A stretch of DNA of 64,000 nt from Hypomesus transpacificus (taxonomy: Eukaryota > Chordata > Actinopteri > Osmeriformes > Osmeridae). Shown here one piece after another: positions 34,441 to 47,800 of this stretch (position 1 is the first letter of the stretch; every line of letters starts with the position of its first letter). Made by a program: the position numbers and the translations under genes. The DNA lies in assembly GCF_021917145.1 (NCBI RefSeq), contig NC_061062.1:3693468-3757467 (forward strand). Direction: 5' to 3'. The notes beneath the pieces were generated by a model. It did no database searches and was not told the DNA's origin. It worked only from the letters and a program-made list of their open reading frames with translations.

Positions 34441-36058
34441 GTATTAATCATGCATTATACAAACAAAAAGTCTTTAGTTACATCATAAATTGTAGCATGT
34501 TTTGAAAATAAAATAAGTTTTACAGGATAAAAGGAGGGAGAAGTCTAAGCAACAAAAAACAAGATTTTGAATCATAATTTCATCTTCTGATTGCCATTGT
34601 ACTCCCTTCACTTAAAAAAACTAACAAAACATGGAATAAAAGAACATAGAAGTTACTCCCCATGCTTCAAAGCACTACTTTAGCAGGATGAGGCCAGTCC
34701 TCAGTCAGACAAGAGGTTGCATTTTTAAATTGTTCTTCTACCAACCCAGCTGCCAACTGTTTAAGATTTACTGTTCAGTTAGACTGAAGAGGGCAGGGAC
34801 TACAAGAGCCCTCCTCTGACCATACCCAAAAGACTCAACTAACCAGGAAGTGAAATAAATAGCTATTTGATGTGTAAAACCTGTGATAAATAAACTCATT
34901 ACAGTAAGGTGTACAAAAATATCACATAGTGATAGGATGCTGCAGTTTAATTATCTAACAGAGGAGCTCTCTCTCGTGGACCAGGAAAGTCCTGGTCTTC
35001 ATTCCTGTGGGCAGGCAGTGGCATACAGAGATCATTATGCGTCTATCTCTATGGTGGCAAAGCAATGGGCGAGCCCACAGCAGTGGGGGTGTAGGATTCA
35101 CCTAGGCTGCGCTTTAATAGTCTCAGGTGGCTCCCTCTCCCCCTTCAGAGCCGGTCTGATTACCCGGGGAGAGGGGGGGGGGGCGGGGGTGGGCTGAGGA
35201 GGCCTTCTGGGGTCTGCCTTCACCGGCCAGGTTCTTACCTGTCATGGGAGCAAAGAAGTGGAAAAGAGGTGGGTCTAAAGGAAAGGACGCCATCATAGAC
35301 TGTTGAGACCCACGCGCCACTTTAGTAGCAGGGAAGGGGGATGTCTGGGGACATGAGTTGTGATGGAGGGATCAGAAGGGAATTAAGTATTCCCTTTGTT
35401 CTTTTCTTTTTGACTTCTTCTTCAGTGCTGTTATGACCGACCTATTTATATAAAAAGGATTATAAAAACTATATATATATATATTTTTTTTTTTTTACAC
35501 AAAATGTCAATATGTAACTAACACTAGAGTATGAAGTTGACTGACTTATTTTTCACGCTACATAGATGTTGAGGGGGCGGGGGTTTCTGAATTGAAGTAG
35601 GAATCCTATTGGCCCACCAGGGGCTGTCCTTCACCTTGCGACTCCACCCACTTACAGCCATGACAGCCATACAGAAGTCACTGCCACATACCGACAGAAC
35701 AGATGTCATCTCAGCTCAAACCCGGCAGACGGCTACACACACACACAGGGTCTCTCCCCAGTTTCAACTTACAGTAAATTACAGTTACAGGTTACTTTAG
35801 TCTGAAAACAGATTCAACTTGAGGGGCGCTCAGCTCCTCTCTGCTCTGCTCCCCTCCCCTGGAGTCTCCTTGGCACTGCGGGTGAGTCCGGCAGGGTAAG
35901 GGGGAGTTGGAGTGGCAGTTTCAATGTAGTGTAATCACCAGGTCAAACAGGCTACTTTCAGTCAGTATGTCAATCCCCAACCAGGCTGTGGGTTGGTCGT
36001 CCCCCCATATCTCTCGCTTCCTCTGTTCCCCTCCAGACAGCTAGGGGGTGCCCTCTTC

Positions 36059-36232
36059 CTAGACAAAGACCTTGGCAAGGGCATCTGCCCCGGCACTAGC
36101 GATGTAGGCCTTGGAGGGGTGGAAGGCTACGTCATAGATGGACTCCTCCGATTTTTTCCTGTGAGCCGTGATCTCCTGGACACACGTCTTGCTGTCCAGG
36201 TTCCACAGACGGATGGAGCAGTCGTGACCTGG

Positions 36233-36280
<48 letters not shown>

Positions 36281-39200
36281 CGAGTAAGGTGGAGACGAGC
36301 AGATTAATGACATAGTTCTGTGCTGGTTATAAGTGATTCCAGTGTTCCAGTTCCAGTGTTAGCACTAGCTAGCTAGGCTGCTGAGCTGGTCACAGTGTTA
36401 GCATTAGTTAGCTAGGCTGGGTTGGTCCCAGAGTTAGCATTAGCTAGCTAGGCTGATGGGCTGGTCACAGAGTTAGCATTAGCTGGCAACGCTGGTCACA
36501 GTGTTAACGCTAGCTAGCTAAGCTGATGGGCTGGTCCCAGAATTTGCACTAGCAAGTTGCTGGACTGGTCCCAGAGTTAGCATTAGCTCGCTAGGCTGAT
36601 GGGCTGGTTCCAGAGGGGAGGCCAATTAATGAGCTGCAAGACTTACTGCCAGACATCAGGTAGATTCCGTTGGGGTCCACAGCCAGGCTGGTCACTGCAT
36701 CCAGATGGGCCACCATCGCATGGATCACCTTACCTGCAGGAGAAACAGCTACAGTCAGATCACACCCACAGACTTAGAAAACACAGGTCCTCTGGGAGAC
36801 AATTTGTGTTACAGAGACACACATTAAAAGAACATGAAATTAACAAAACAATCATCCAAGGTGATCATGATCATCTATAGCAGCCATCATAAACATCATC
36901 ACAGACCAGGCAGACAGCCAGAGCCAGACATTGAGGCTAATCCTCCGGCCAGGCACAGCTACCTGATTTGTTGTCGAAGAATTTGATGTTTTTGTCCTCG
37001 TGAGCGGAAATGGTGACAGGCAGGGTGGGGTGGCTCACTACCTTGTTGATGTGGTTGGCAGCTGGCAGAGCTGGAACAGAGACACCACCACAACACCAGG
37101 TCAGCTTGAAGCCCAGACAGAACCATCACAAGACACCGACACCAGGTCAGATCACAAGGAACCACTGCTGGCTCCAAGGTGGGCTAGGCATGTGTGTGTG
37201 TGTTCGACTCACTGCTCTCCCCCTGGGCTGGCAGCACCACGGTGGGCTGGGACGTCTCCAGGTCATACACCACCACCTTCCCCGTGTTGAAGGACGCCAC
37301 CATGTGGGCAGGGTCGCAGCCGTTGAAGTCCACAGCCGTGGGGATGCCGTGTTCTGAGGGGCCAGACGGGAGAACGTTACTACGACGCTGTCATGGGGAC
37401 CACTGCGTTCACATCGTTAACTCGCTGTGGCAGAGACCAGGGCAGGCTAGCTGCTCCTCTCTCACCCATGTCTGAGTTGTAAGTGCTGACGCAGGGGTTC
37501 TTCTCCTGGGGGTTCCACAGCTTGACGGTTCCGTCGGCAGAACAGGACAGCAGCCGGTTCTTGATGCCGCTGTAGGCCAGCCCCCACACAGCGTCCGTGT
37601 GGCCCAGCCACGAGCCTGCCAGCACACTGGGATCTGGGGGGGCAGGAGGAGGAGGGGGCAGGAGGAGGAGGAGGGGGCAGGAAGAGGAGGAGGGGGCAGG
37701 AAGAGGAGGAGGGGGCAGGAAGAGGAGAGGTCAGGCTGTGACAGTGACCACTCAGGAAACATGCTCTGGCTCTATATTCTTCAGTCCCAGAGGGACTGTG
37801 TGTGTTTGTACCATAAGTATCGTAGGGGTCTACGTTGGAGCTGGGGATGTTCCACCACTGGATGGTGGAGTCGATCCCTCCACTGTAGCACTGCTCTCCA
37901 CTGGAGCTCATAGCCAATGAGAGAACAGGACCGCTGGCGAGGAGGGGAGAGAGGACTTAGTATCTCTCACACACACACACACCTCATAAATGTGTCGATG
38001 CATTATATAGGTACAATCTAATATGGGTATCAAATAATACTGGATTATGTATTAGACAGCATTATATAGCCTGAGAAATTGGTAGTATGGCTGTACTTAC
38101 ACATGGGCTCTGAATGTATAGATGGGCTCCACGTCGAAAGAGGCACTTCTACAGAACAGAGACCACAGAACCCAGTTAACACAGGTTCTCCACCACACCC
38201 CACACTGTCCACTACAGATGCACCACGAGCCAGCCATGTCTGAATGTCCCTGCCAGCTACCAGGTCCCTGTCCCTGTGTGTGTGTGTTAGCCTCCCACGT
38301 CCAATCAGCAACACGTGTTTTACAGTTGTAGAACATAAATTACGAACAAGTCATGAAAGCGTAAATAAGCGTAAACAGCGTCTTCATCTGAGGATGAACC
38401 ACTTGCTTTTTGGCAGGGACGGTCTTCTGCAGGTTCCACAGTTTGAGGGTGTGGTCCTCAGATACGGTGACCAGCACGGGCTCCACCGGGTGGAAGGCCA
38501 AGGCGCGCACGCCGTCAAAGTGGCTCCGCAGCGTGTACTTGGGGTTCCACGTCTTCCTGAACGAGTCCTTGTTGGCCGGCAGCTGGGAGAGGCATGGAGG
38601 GGGCGGAGGCAGATGGTTAGTGTGTGGATGGAGAACTGGAGACAGGTGTTGTCGGTGATGGGGATTGGAAAGTGCTGGTTGGCCTGTGTGTGTGTGTGTG
38701 TTTACGTGCATGAGCCCTCACATCATAACTGTAGTCGGCCTCATCGTTGGAGACGGTGAGGTCAGCAAGGTCACCCAGCCCCAGGACGCTCTCCAGCGCC
38801 TCGTCGGAGCCCATGATGAAAGACTTACCCCCCCCTGAGAAGGGCAGAGGCTCCGCTAAATATACGGACACACACACGCGCAGACACAGACAGACAGACA
38901 GAGAGAGAGGACTATGTAAACAACATGGCACATGTAGGGCCCTGAACACAGAATGCTCACACAACATGAGGTCTACATTTGGTGCATTTGTATATTCTTG
39001 CGATTTCCTCTTCTTGCCAGCTGCAACACTGCAGTTTCCCCTTTGGGATCAATAAAGTACCTACAAACTACTACAACCACTTTCGACAGACATCCTCACC
39101 TGTACTCTATTTCTACATGACACAAACATTTTGGACATGAGGGAACTGGTAAACAGTTGAGCAACTTCGGCTGAGGGTGGCGTGTGCCCTACAGGCCAGT

Positions 39201-41757
39201 GACATGCGAGTGTGTGTGTATGTGTGCGTGTGTATGTGTGTGCTCAGAATATCCCACGCAGCAGGGAGAAGGAATGCTGACACAGCTCTGGTACCTTCCA
39301 GAGATTCCACAGCGCAGCTAGCCCTGCTACACTAACACACTCCACAGCGCAGCTAGCCCTGCTACACTAACACACTCCACAGCGCAGCTAGCCCTGCTAC
39401 ACTAACACACTCCACAGCGCAGCTAGCCCTGCTACACTAACACACTCCACAGCGCAGCTAGCCCTGCTACACTAACACACTCCACAGCGCAGCTAGCCCT
39501 GCTACACTAACACACTCCACAGCGCAGCTAGCCCTGCTACACTAACACACTCCACAGCGCAGCTAGCCCTGCTACACTAACACACTCCACAGCGCAGCTA
39601 GCCCTGCTACACTAACACACTCCACAGCGCAGCTAGCCCTGCTACACTAACACACTCCACAGCGCAGCTAGCCCTGCTACACTAACACACTCCACAGCGC
39701 AGCTAGCCCTGCTACACTAACACACTCCACAGCGCAGCTAGCCCTGCTACACTAACACACTCCACAGCGCAGCGAGCCCTGCTACACTAACACACTCCAC
39801 AGCGCAGCGAGCCCTGCTACACTAACACACTCCACAGCGCAGCGAGCCCTGCTACACTAACACACTCCACAGCGCAGCTAGCCCTGCTACACTAACACAC
39901 TCCACAGCGCAGCTAGCCCTGCTACACTAACACACTCCACAGCGCAGCTAGCCCTGCTACACTAACACACTCCACAGCGCAGCTAGCCCTGCTACACTAA
40001 CACACTCCACAGCGCAGCTAGCCCTGCTACACTAACACACTCCACAGCGCAGCTAGCCCTGCTACACTAACACACTCCACAGCGCAGCTAGCCCTGCTAC
40101 ACTAACACACTCCACAGCGCAGCTAGCCCTGCTACACTAACACACTCCACAGCGCAGCTAGCCCTGCTACACTAACACACTCCACAGCGCAGCTAGCCCT
40201 GCTACACTAACACACTCCACAGCGCAGCTAGCCCTGCTACACTAACACACTCCACAGCGCAGCTAGCCCTGCTACACTAACACACTCCACAGCGCAGCTA
40301 GCCCTGCTACACTAACACACTCCACAGCGCAGCTAGCCCTGCTACACTAACACACTCCACAGCGCAGCGAGCCCTGCTACACTAACACACTCCACAGCGC
40401 AGCGAGCCCTGCTACACTAACACACTCCACAGCGCAGCGAGCCCTGCTACACTAACACACTCCACAGCGCAGCTAGCCCTGCTACACTAACACACTCCAC
40501 AGCGCAGCGAGCCCTGCTACACTAACACACTCCACAGCGCAGCGAGCCCTGCTACACTAACACACTCCACAGCGCAGCGAGCCCTGCTACACTAACACAC
40601 TCCACAGCGCAGCGAGCCCTGCTACACTAACACACTCCACAGCGCAGCTAGCCCTGCTACACTAACACACTCCACAGCGCAGCTAGCCCTGCTACACTAA
40701 CACACTCCACAGCGCAGCTAGCCCTGCTACACTAACACACTCCACAGCGCAGCTAGCCCTGCTACACTAACACACTCCACAGCGCAGCTAGCCCTGCTAC
40801 ACTAACACACTCCACAGCGCAGCTAGCCCTGCTACACTAACACACTCCACAGCGCAGCTAGCCCTGCTACACTAACACACTCCACAGCGCAGCTAGCCCT
40901 GCTACACTAACACACTCCACAGCGCAGCTAGCCCTGCTACACTAACACACTCCACAGCGCAGCTAGCCCTGCTACACTAACACACTCCACAGCGCAGCTA
41001 GCCCTGCTACACTAACACACTCCACAGCGCAGCTAGCCCTGCTACACTAACACACTCCACAGCGCAGCTAGCCCTGCTACACTAACACACTCCACAGCGC
41101 AGCTAGCCCTGCTACACTAACACACTCCACAGCGCAGCTAGCCCTGCTACACTAACACACTCCACAGCGCAGCTAGCCCTGCTACACTAACACACTCCAC
41201 AGCGCAGCTAGCCCTGCTACACTAACACACTCCACAGCGCAGCTAGCCCTGCTACACTAACACACTCCACAGCGCAGCTAGCCCTGCTACACTAACACAC
41301 TCCACAGCGCAGCTAGCCCTGCTACACTAACAGTCCACAGCACTCCTCTCTGCAGCACGCCTCCAAGCTCAAACATGTAGCTCCTCCCTGGGAGGGCAGA
41401 CACACAGACTCCTCTTCTTACCCCACTCAGTCCCGTCTCCAGAGCTGCGGGCCTCCCCCGCCCCCTCGCCGTCCTCAGCGCCCACCAGGAAGTCAAACTC
41501 CTTCAGAGCCTCCTCAGTGTCGGGGTCTTCTGGAAGGTCAGACGCCAGGCCTTCGTTACCCACCTGAGAGAGACACAAAGACAGAGAGAGAGAGACAGAG
41601 AGAGAGAGACAGAGAGAGATGGATCCAATAGAGGGGTTGAGAGAGAGAAGGAGGGGAAGAAAGACCAAATGGAGAAGAACAAACACATTCGTTAGTCTAA
41701 CTTCCTGTTGGTTAGCGAGTACTTTCAACGGCTTTTTCGCATGTCTCTCATCCGGCC

Positions 41758-41804
<47 letters not shown>

Positions 41805-44800
41805 TCATCACCTTGACCTTGTGTTTCTTTATCCTGTGTTTGATTGTCCTGTCTGACTCCTCCTCCATCAGGTCTCCCTCTTCGTCCTCCTCTTCGTCGC
41901 TGTCGTCGGCATTTTCCAGGAAGTTAAACGTCTCGAGGACGTCCCCGGGGCTCCTGGTGGCGGACTTGGACATTATGACTTTGGCTTTCTTGGTGCCAGA
42001 AACTATTAGCTAAGATACCGTTCGCTAGGATCTCAGACAACTCATCTAATGAGGTGACGTTGGCCAGTTTCAAATCAGAAAAGCTATTTTCCGGGTAAAA
42101 CTGTGTACGTCAGTTAGGTTTTTTTTATTTATTCTCCTAATGCGTTTCTGGGTAAACATGCTAAGCTAGTACTTCTCAGGATCTACAACACCTTTTCAGA
42201 TCCTGTCCCTTCCTCTTGGTGGGCGAGTCCCCTCCGTTCAGGATCTGTTCCAGGTTCTTGGTTTCCACCGATCCGTTCTGCTCGGAGCCCGCCAGGCCCA
42301 GTAAAGACCGCACCCTCTGGGACCGCACGTCCAGTATCGTGTCCGTGTAGCCTACTTCCTGAAGGTACCTGGGGGGGCGGGGCGTGGAGGAGGAGAGGGG
42401 GGAACATAATAAGAGGACATGTTGAGGTGTAAATATACTCATACGATCTCTGAAGGAGTTATCAATATTGAAGTTGAATGCTCGCTGTGTGTGTGTGTGT
42501 ACTCACTGTCTGAGGAGTTGTCGTCCCTGTTTCCAAGTGAGCTGGCTGTTCTGAGGGACGGCAGGGACTTCTGTGTCTTTGGTGTCTTCTAAAGGATCAC
42601 ACACACACACACACACACAACAAAACCACCATGAAACAGCCTTAAAAGGAATATACATAAATGGTCTCTAAAAGGATGGTCCCTCGATTCTGGTTGTAGT
42701 GTAGGTCTACATTACCTGATTCAAAGCTTGGCATCTTCACCTCGCCTTGGTTCAACTCTGTTCCATATTTTAACTTGTGGTATTTTGCTCTGAAAAAAAG
42801 TGACAAATGTAATGTCAAGAGAATAGATAATGATGCGATATCTGACAACAGCAGTTTCCATTATGATGACATCATCCTGCTGTGAGACGATGAAAAATGA
42901 CTCACGTTCATGTCGCCAACTTACCTTTCTTGCTTTAATGCATACTCTAACATTTTTATTCTTCTAACTAGATCATTCTTTAGATTTTCTTGACCTTTCC
43001 TTTCGCCTTGAAGGAATGCTATCCGGGCCTGGAGGAGAGAAGGACAGGAGAGAGGAAACGGGAGGGGGAGAGAAAGACGAGAGAGGGTTAGGAGATGAGT
43101 GAACATCACCATCCCGCACGGTGTCAGGTGACTCTCCCTGTGTGATAACATGACCAATCGGCCCAATCACTTCTGAATGGGACACCCGAGCCACAAGTGG
43201 GCCACTGCCGTATAGCAAGTAGGGATCCACGTGTCACAGAACTCAGGCAGAAACTGATGAACCACACTGGCAGGCTACCAACACTGGTTCTGCTATTCAC
43301 CACCAGGGTGGTAGGACCACCACACAGCTAATATAGGGAAGGGTCATGCAGGGCAGCACTGGGGGGGGGGGGGCACTGTGTTGAACTTCTGCAGTACCAT
43401 CACCCTGTGGGAGCTTCATCTGCCTCTGCCCCCCCCCCCCTCTCCCTCCCTCGGTGCTCTATGGGCCTCCTGAGCAGCTGGCAGAGTGTAACCCAACACT
43501 GTTAGAAGGCCACCAGGCAGGGTACTGTAGCAGGAAGGCAGGGTAATGGCAGGCAGGGGGTATTTTTAGATGCCCCGCGTACACTCAAAGGAAAGCTGCC
43601 ACGGTGCCATGGCGACCAAGCTGTTGTCAGGTAAACTGGGGGTTGACTCAGGCGGTGTAGTCATGGAAACTGGGAAAGTGGGGTGCCCTGACACGGTGAC
43701 TCTAGGTCTGAGCCCCTCCCAGTCTTACATAACAGGCCGCTGACAGCTCCTCTGCTTCTGGACATGGACCTGGGAGGAACAGGAGAGACGGTACAAGGGT
43801 TGGGGGCGAGCAAGCACATGGGTCTAACACTGGAGCTGAACCCTCCAGTCGCCTACATACTCATTCAGAGAGCCCTCAAGTAGAACCAACTTCCTCTACA
43901 GAGCAAACAGGCAGGACCTGCGTAGCTCCGTGCATGGAGATACCTTCTCGCACAGAGAGGAACATGGGAGGAGAGACAGCAGGGGGGGACGAGAGGGAGG
44001 AGACTACAACAGCTGTCTCCATCTGTCTCTGAGCTGTGGACACTCTGGAAACCAGCTCAGCCAACCAGGGGCCCAATGGCCCCTTTTCTACATTTGTCCT
44101 AGCCCTTCTGTGCCAGCCTAATCCCTCAGTCTTCTCACTGGCGCTATCTTGCTACCCTAATGCAGCTCCCCCTAGCATACTACCCTAACCCCATAGTCCT
44201 AAACTTCTAGTATGGTTAAGCATCATTTTAATATGATCGATACTGGTTCTGTTTATTCGTTTTGGTTCTTTTCGAGTCCTCATTTCGGTTCCAAAATGGT
44301 GAAAATAGAGGACAAATGTTTAGGTAACAAAACAAGAATTCAAAACATTCAGAATGCCCAAGCAGCAATGGAAGAAAAATTAGGAATGCTGTTGGGAAGT
44401 TTTTAATTCAATAAATGTCTTACTGACTTGTTAGAAATGAGTAAACAGACTTAAATAAAGAAAGTAATACCATTTGAAATAAATGTATATGAAATAGCTT
44501 TGAATACCTTCTTTTAGGGCTGAGGTGATTTTACAGATCTAACCTAATGGATCAGAATGCTGAGATATCCTGAGGTTAGCTTGGGAGTTAAACAACCGGA
44601 CTACCATCGGCCAAAACAGCTACAAGTAATGTCAGTTGTCCTATAAGTAAATAATTGACTCGATGTCTCGAGTTGGTGAAGCGATTGTTGTCAATTTCTG
44701 TGTTACATTGAAACCCCATTTTGACCGTTAACCGTATATCTTTCACGCTGTTGTTGTAACATTATGTAAGCATGCTAGCTTATGTGTAATCAAATGTCTG

Positions 44801-47800
44801 GTGTGCGTTGATGTGTGACAAAGTTACCTAGAACAGGTCCAGGCAAGTAGCCACAAGTCCTTTCAGACTTGTAACATACCAAAAAACAATAAGCAGAACC
44901 GAAAAAAATAACATAAAAGATGGGTACCTACCCTGATCCCTTTTCCCTACCCTGCCACCTGTGCCCTACCCTGCCGCCTGTGCCCTACCCTGCCGCCTGT
45001 GCCCTACCCTGCCGCCTGTGCCCTACCACACAGCCAGTCTGTCTGTCTGTTACCAGGTCTGTTGCAGGATCCTAGAGTTACAGCTCTCCCTTACAGGAAA
45101 ATGGAAACACACCCCTTTAAAAGGTCAGTTTAACACACAGTTGCTGTGGTAACTAGGCATTGGAGTTCCAAATAACGTGGGCTACATGTTTACGGCTGTC
45201 TGCTTGAAAACCTGCCCTGGGAGACTCTACAGGCTGCAGTGGGCTGTGACAGATCAGACACATGCACACCTGCCATTTACATGTAACTGGTCGTGAACAG
45301 GAAACCGGGAAACCAACAGTGTGCGGTTGAATTTGTTCTCTTGGCAAGGTAGGCACTTAGAGCCTCATGCGTGGAGCTGATGTGCATCCATGGTGAGGTC
45401 ATGGGCAATCAGCACTGGGCTCTAATCCTACTGGCCAGTGTGGAGACACAGTGAGCTCACAGACCAAACCAGCACTGACACAGGGATATTATGGGCTGTG
45501 AGAGCAGGAGAAGCCATGATGGTTACAACTAACTCCTTGCAGCATTCTTCATAACAGCTGCCTCCTTCCTAATGGAGACACAAATAATCACTGACTCACT
45601 CAGACCTAGAGACCAATCAATCACACGATCATTCGCCACGCCAAAAGGTACATGTATCATGCTTCAGGACTACACCTATTCTTGGCCGCAGACTACACAA
45701 GTTACTAGAAAAGCAGTTTGCCTGGTCTACTCCTACTCTGACATGAGTGACACAGGTATTCTGCATCGATATATGGTGGTGTATAGGTCTTTTTATCGCC
45801 ACAATCAAGTTTTCAACACCCTACTGGAAGGCCACCCATGTGTGCAACAGCCAGCCAGGCTTTTCCTTCCACAGTTTAAAGTGTCCCAAGTGGACTATGT
45901 AGAGCAGCAGCTATTCTGGGACTGCCTACTTATGACTATCAGCCAGCTAGGCCAGGATCCAGAACTCAGTGAGAAAGGCAGAAAAAGAAGGAGTATTAGA
46001 GAGAAAGAGGGAGGAATAAAAATGATTCAGTCAACAAAAGGAGGCAGAGGGAAGATAGAGCTGACAGTAAAGATTGTCTGGCTGAGAGTGAGTGAGTGAA
46101 TGCGTGAGTGAAGCACCTCAGGAAACGCTGGAGTTCCTGAGTGTCATGTCACCCTTCACCACCTCTCCATCATTATGTCACCTTCACAACCTCTTTCCTT
46201 CAACTGGGCACAAGGATGACATACAACAGACCACTGTAAACTTCATAACTAACTGAAGAAATGATCACTGAGGGGTTTGTAGTGAGATAACAAGGAGTGT
46301 ATTGTCCAATTCCAGTATGATACAAATCAACCATTCACTAGAAGCTGGTATGGCACCAATTTCACAAAATGGGCTACTCAACAGCTATTAAAATACACAT
46401 GCCTACATACAATTATAGCAATTCTCTATCATTCCCATCAAGGTTCATTCACATCTAGACCCTCTGAAGGGAAGGGGGAAAGGGATGTCATTAGCCTATC
46501 TTGTTCCAGGCTGAAGCCAGGCTAGAGGGGAAGCTGTAAGCAGGGGCTGGTTAGAGCCCCAAGTATGGCCGGCCTGACAGACTCAGTGACCTGGAAAGAC
46601 AGATTTAACCCAGATAGGCTCTGGTTAGGCTATTTCCAGATCTGGTGTGACACCATTGAAGACATTGGAGTGATTGGGGTTAACTAACAGAGCTGCTTGG
46701 TGTGGTACTGGCACCAAAATGAGTAAGCCCAACCAAAACAAGGTCACCTGGCTCCCCCCCCCCCACCCCCCCCACCCCCTTATGTACACCATCCAGTGAA
46801 ACTTATACCATTCAAGAGTGACAAGCTGTTGACTTAGCCAAGATCCTGTACTACATAAAACAATTACGGTACTACATAAGAAAGGAATGGGAATCTCAGA
46901 CTGTTGACTTTGTTTGCCAGTTGTATTTTGAATGAGGGGGATTCGGAAGACAGTTTGTATCCATTCCAATCTCCTGACAGCTCCGCTTTATCACTATGGT
47001 CAGAGGTGGAGTCATGCTGTAGGTATGTGTCACTGAGCAAGTCAGCACAGGGCACTCTTAACAAACATCCACAGTGGCTCACTCATGGCCTGCCAGCCTC
47101 CACTTCAGTCATGGGGTGTGTTTGAACAAAGCAGTGTTTTCCACCCCTTTCATTTCAAAACTTCGCTGGAACCACTTTAAGGCAACAACCACAATATTCT
47201 GAAATGTATCAGCAGTTGCTAGAACAATACGGTCCTTCTAGTACCAGGGTTAGGTACAATGTTGACTAAACGGTGTGATACCAATACTTAAAATACTCTT
47301 AATGTTATGCAGCTAGAAACTTTGGCCTGCTTGCCAACATTTGTGGCTTCGTGAGGTAGACACTGAGGCCTTGTCAGATAGCTTTGCTAGCTGGATTCAT
47401 GTGGCTTAGAAAATTAGCCGTTGAAATATTGACAGTCTACCATCATTGGAGGGTTATAGCTAGCTATACAGACATCTAACTAACCAAGATGCGTTAGCAA
47501 GCTAGCTATTTTTACAAAACACGCTGAATGTTTACACAGGTGTAGCTAAAGCTAAAGACAGTGGCTAATGTTAGCTAGCAAAATGATCCAGCCAAAACGA
47601 CGCCATAATGACCACACCAAAATGGCTGCATTCACAGACTAGTACACTGTCATTTAAATTCGGTTTCATATCTTACCATACAATGTAAATATTTTGATTC
47701 TAAAATGCATACACAAACAGACTACCACAGTTGCAGAGTTTAATCCCAAGACCGGGTGAGAGATCCAAAACGCAGAACTAGTTAGCTGGCGAGAGATGGT

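Larger units (their letters stand above)
33358..36058. other. Convergent 3' UTRs of coch (+) and strn3 (-)
   Basis: The coch 3' UTR runs right to its AATAAA at 34160. The strn3 3' UTR reads leftwards from 36058; plausible signals (TTTATT on this strand, AATAAA on the other) occur near 34269 and 34435. The genes thus end within roughly 100-280 bp of each other. A T-rich run lies at 34058-34076 and a (TA)n tract near 35468. Confidence 0.6.

Noticed and set aside
37630..37640. Acceptor at TCCCAG for strn3 exon 12
   Set aside because: It gives the wrong phase (TAT GTG TGC). The upstream CCCCCAG acceptor gives Y-D-P-S-V-L-A-G, matching the human Y-E-P-N-V-L-A-G.
38398..38406. A conventional GT donor (GTGGTT) three bases downstream of the GC donor in strn3
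   Set aside because: It would put the next exon in the wrong phase and destroy the WD40 sequence, whereas the GC donor restores the known protein.
39306..41332. A CRISPR-like array of direct repeats
   Set aside because: The 35-bp units are directly joined with no unique spacers, there are no cas genes, and the array lies in an intron of a vertebrate gene. It is a minisatellite.
45572..46099. 175-codon plus-strand ORF in strn3 intron 1
   Set aside because: No recognisable domain, no splice or promoter support and no low-complexity explanation; most likely a chance open frame.
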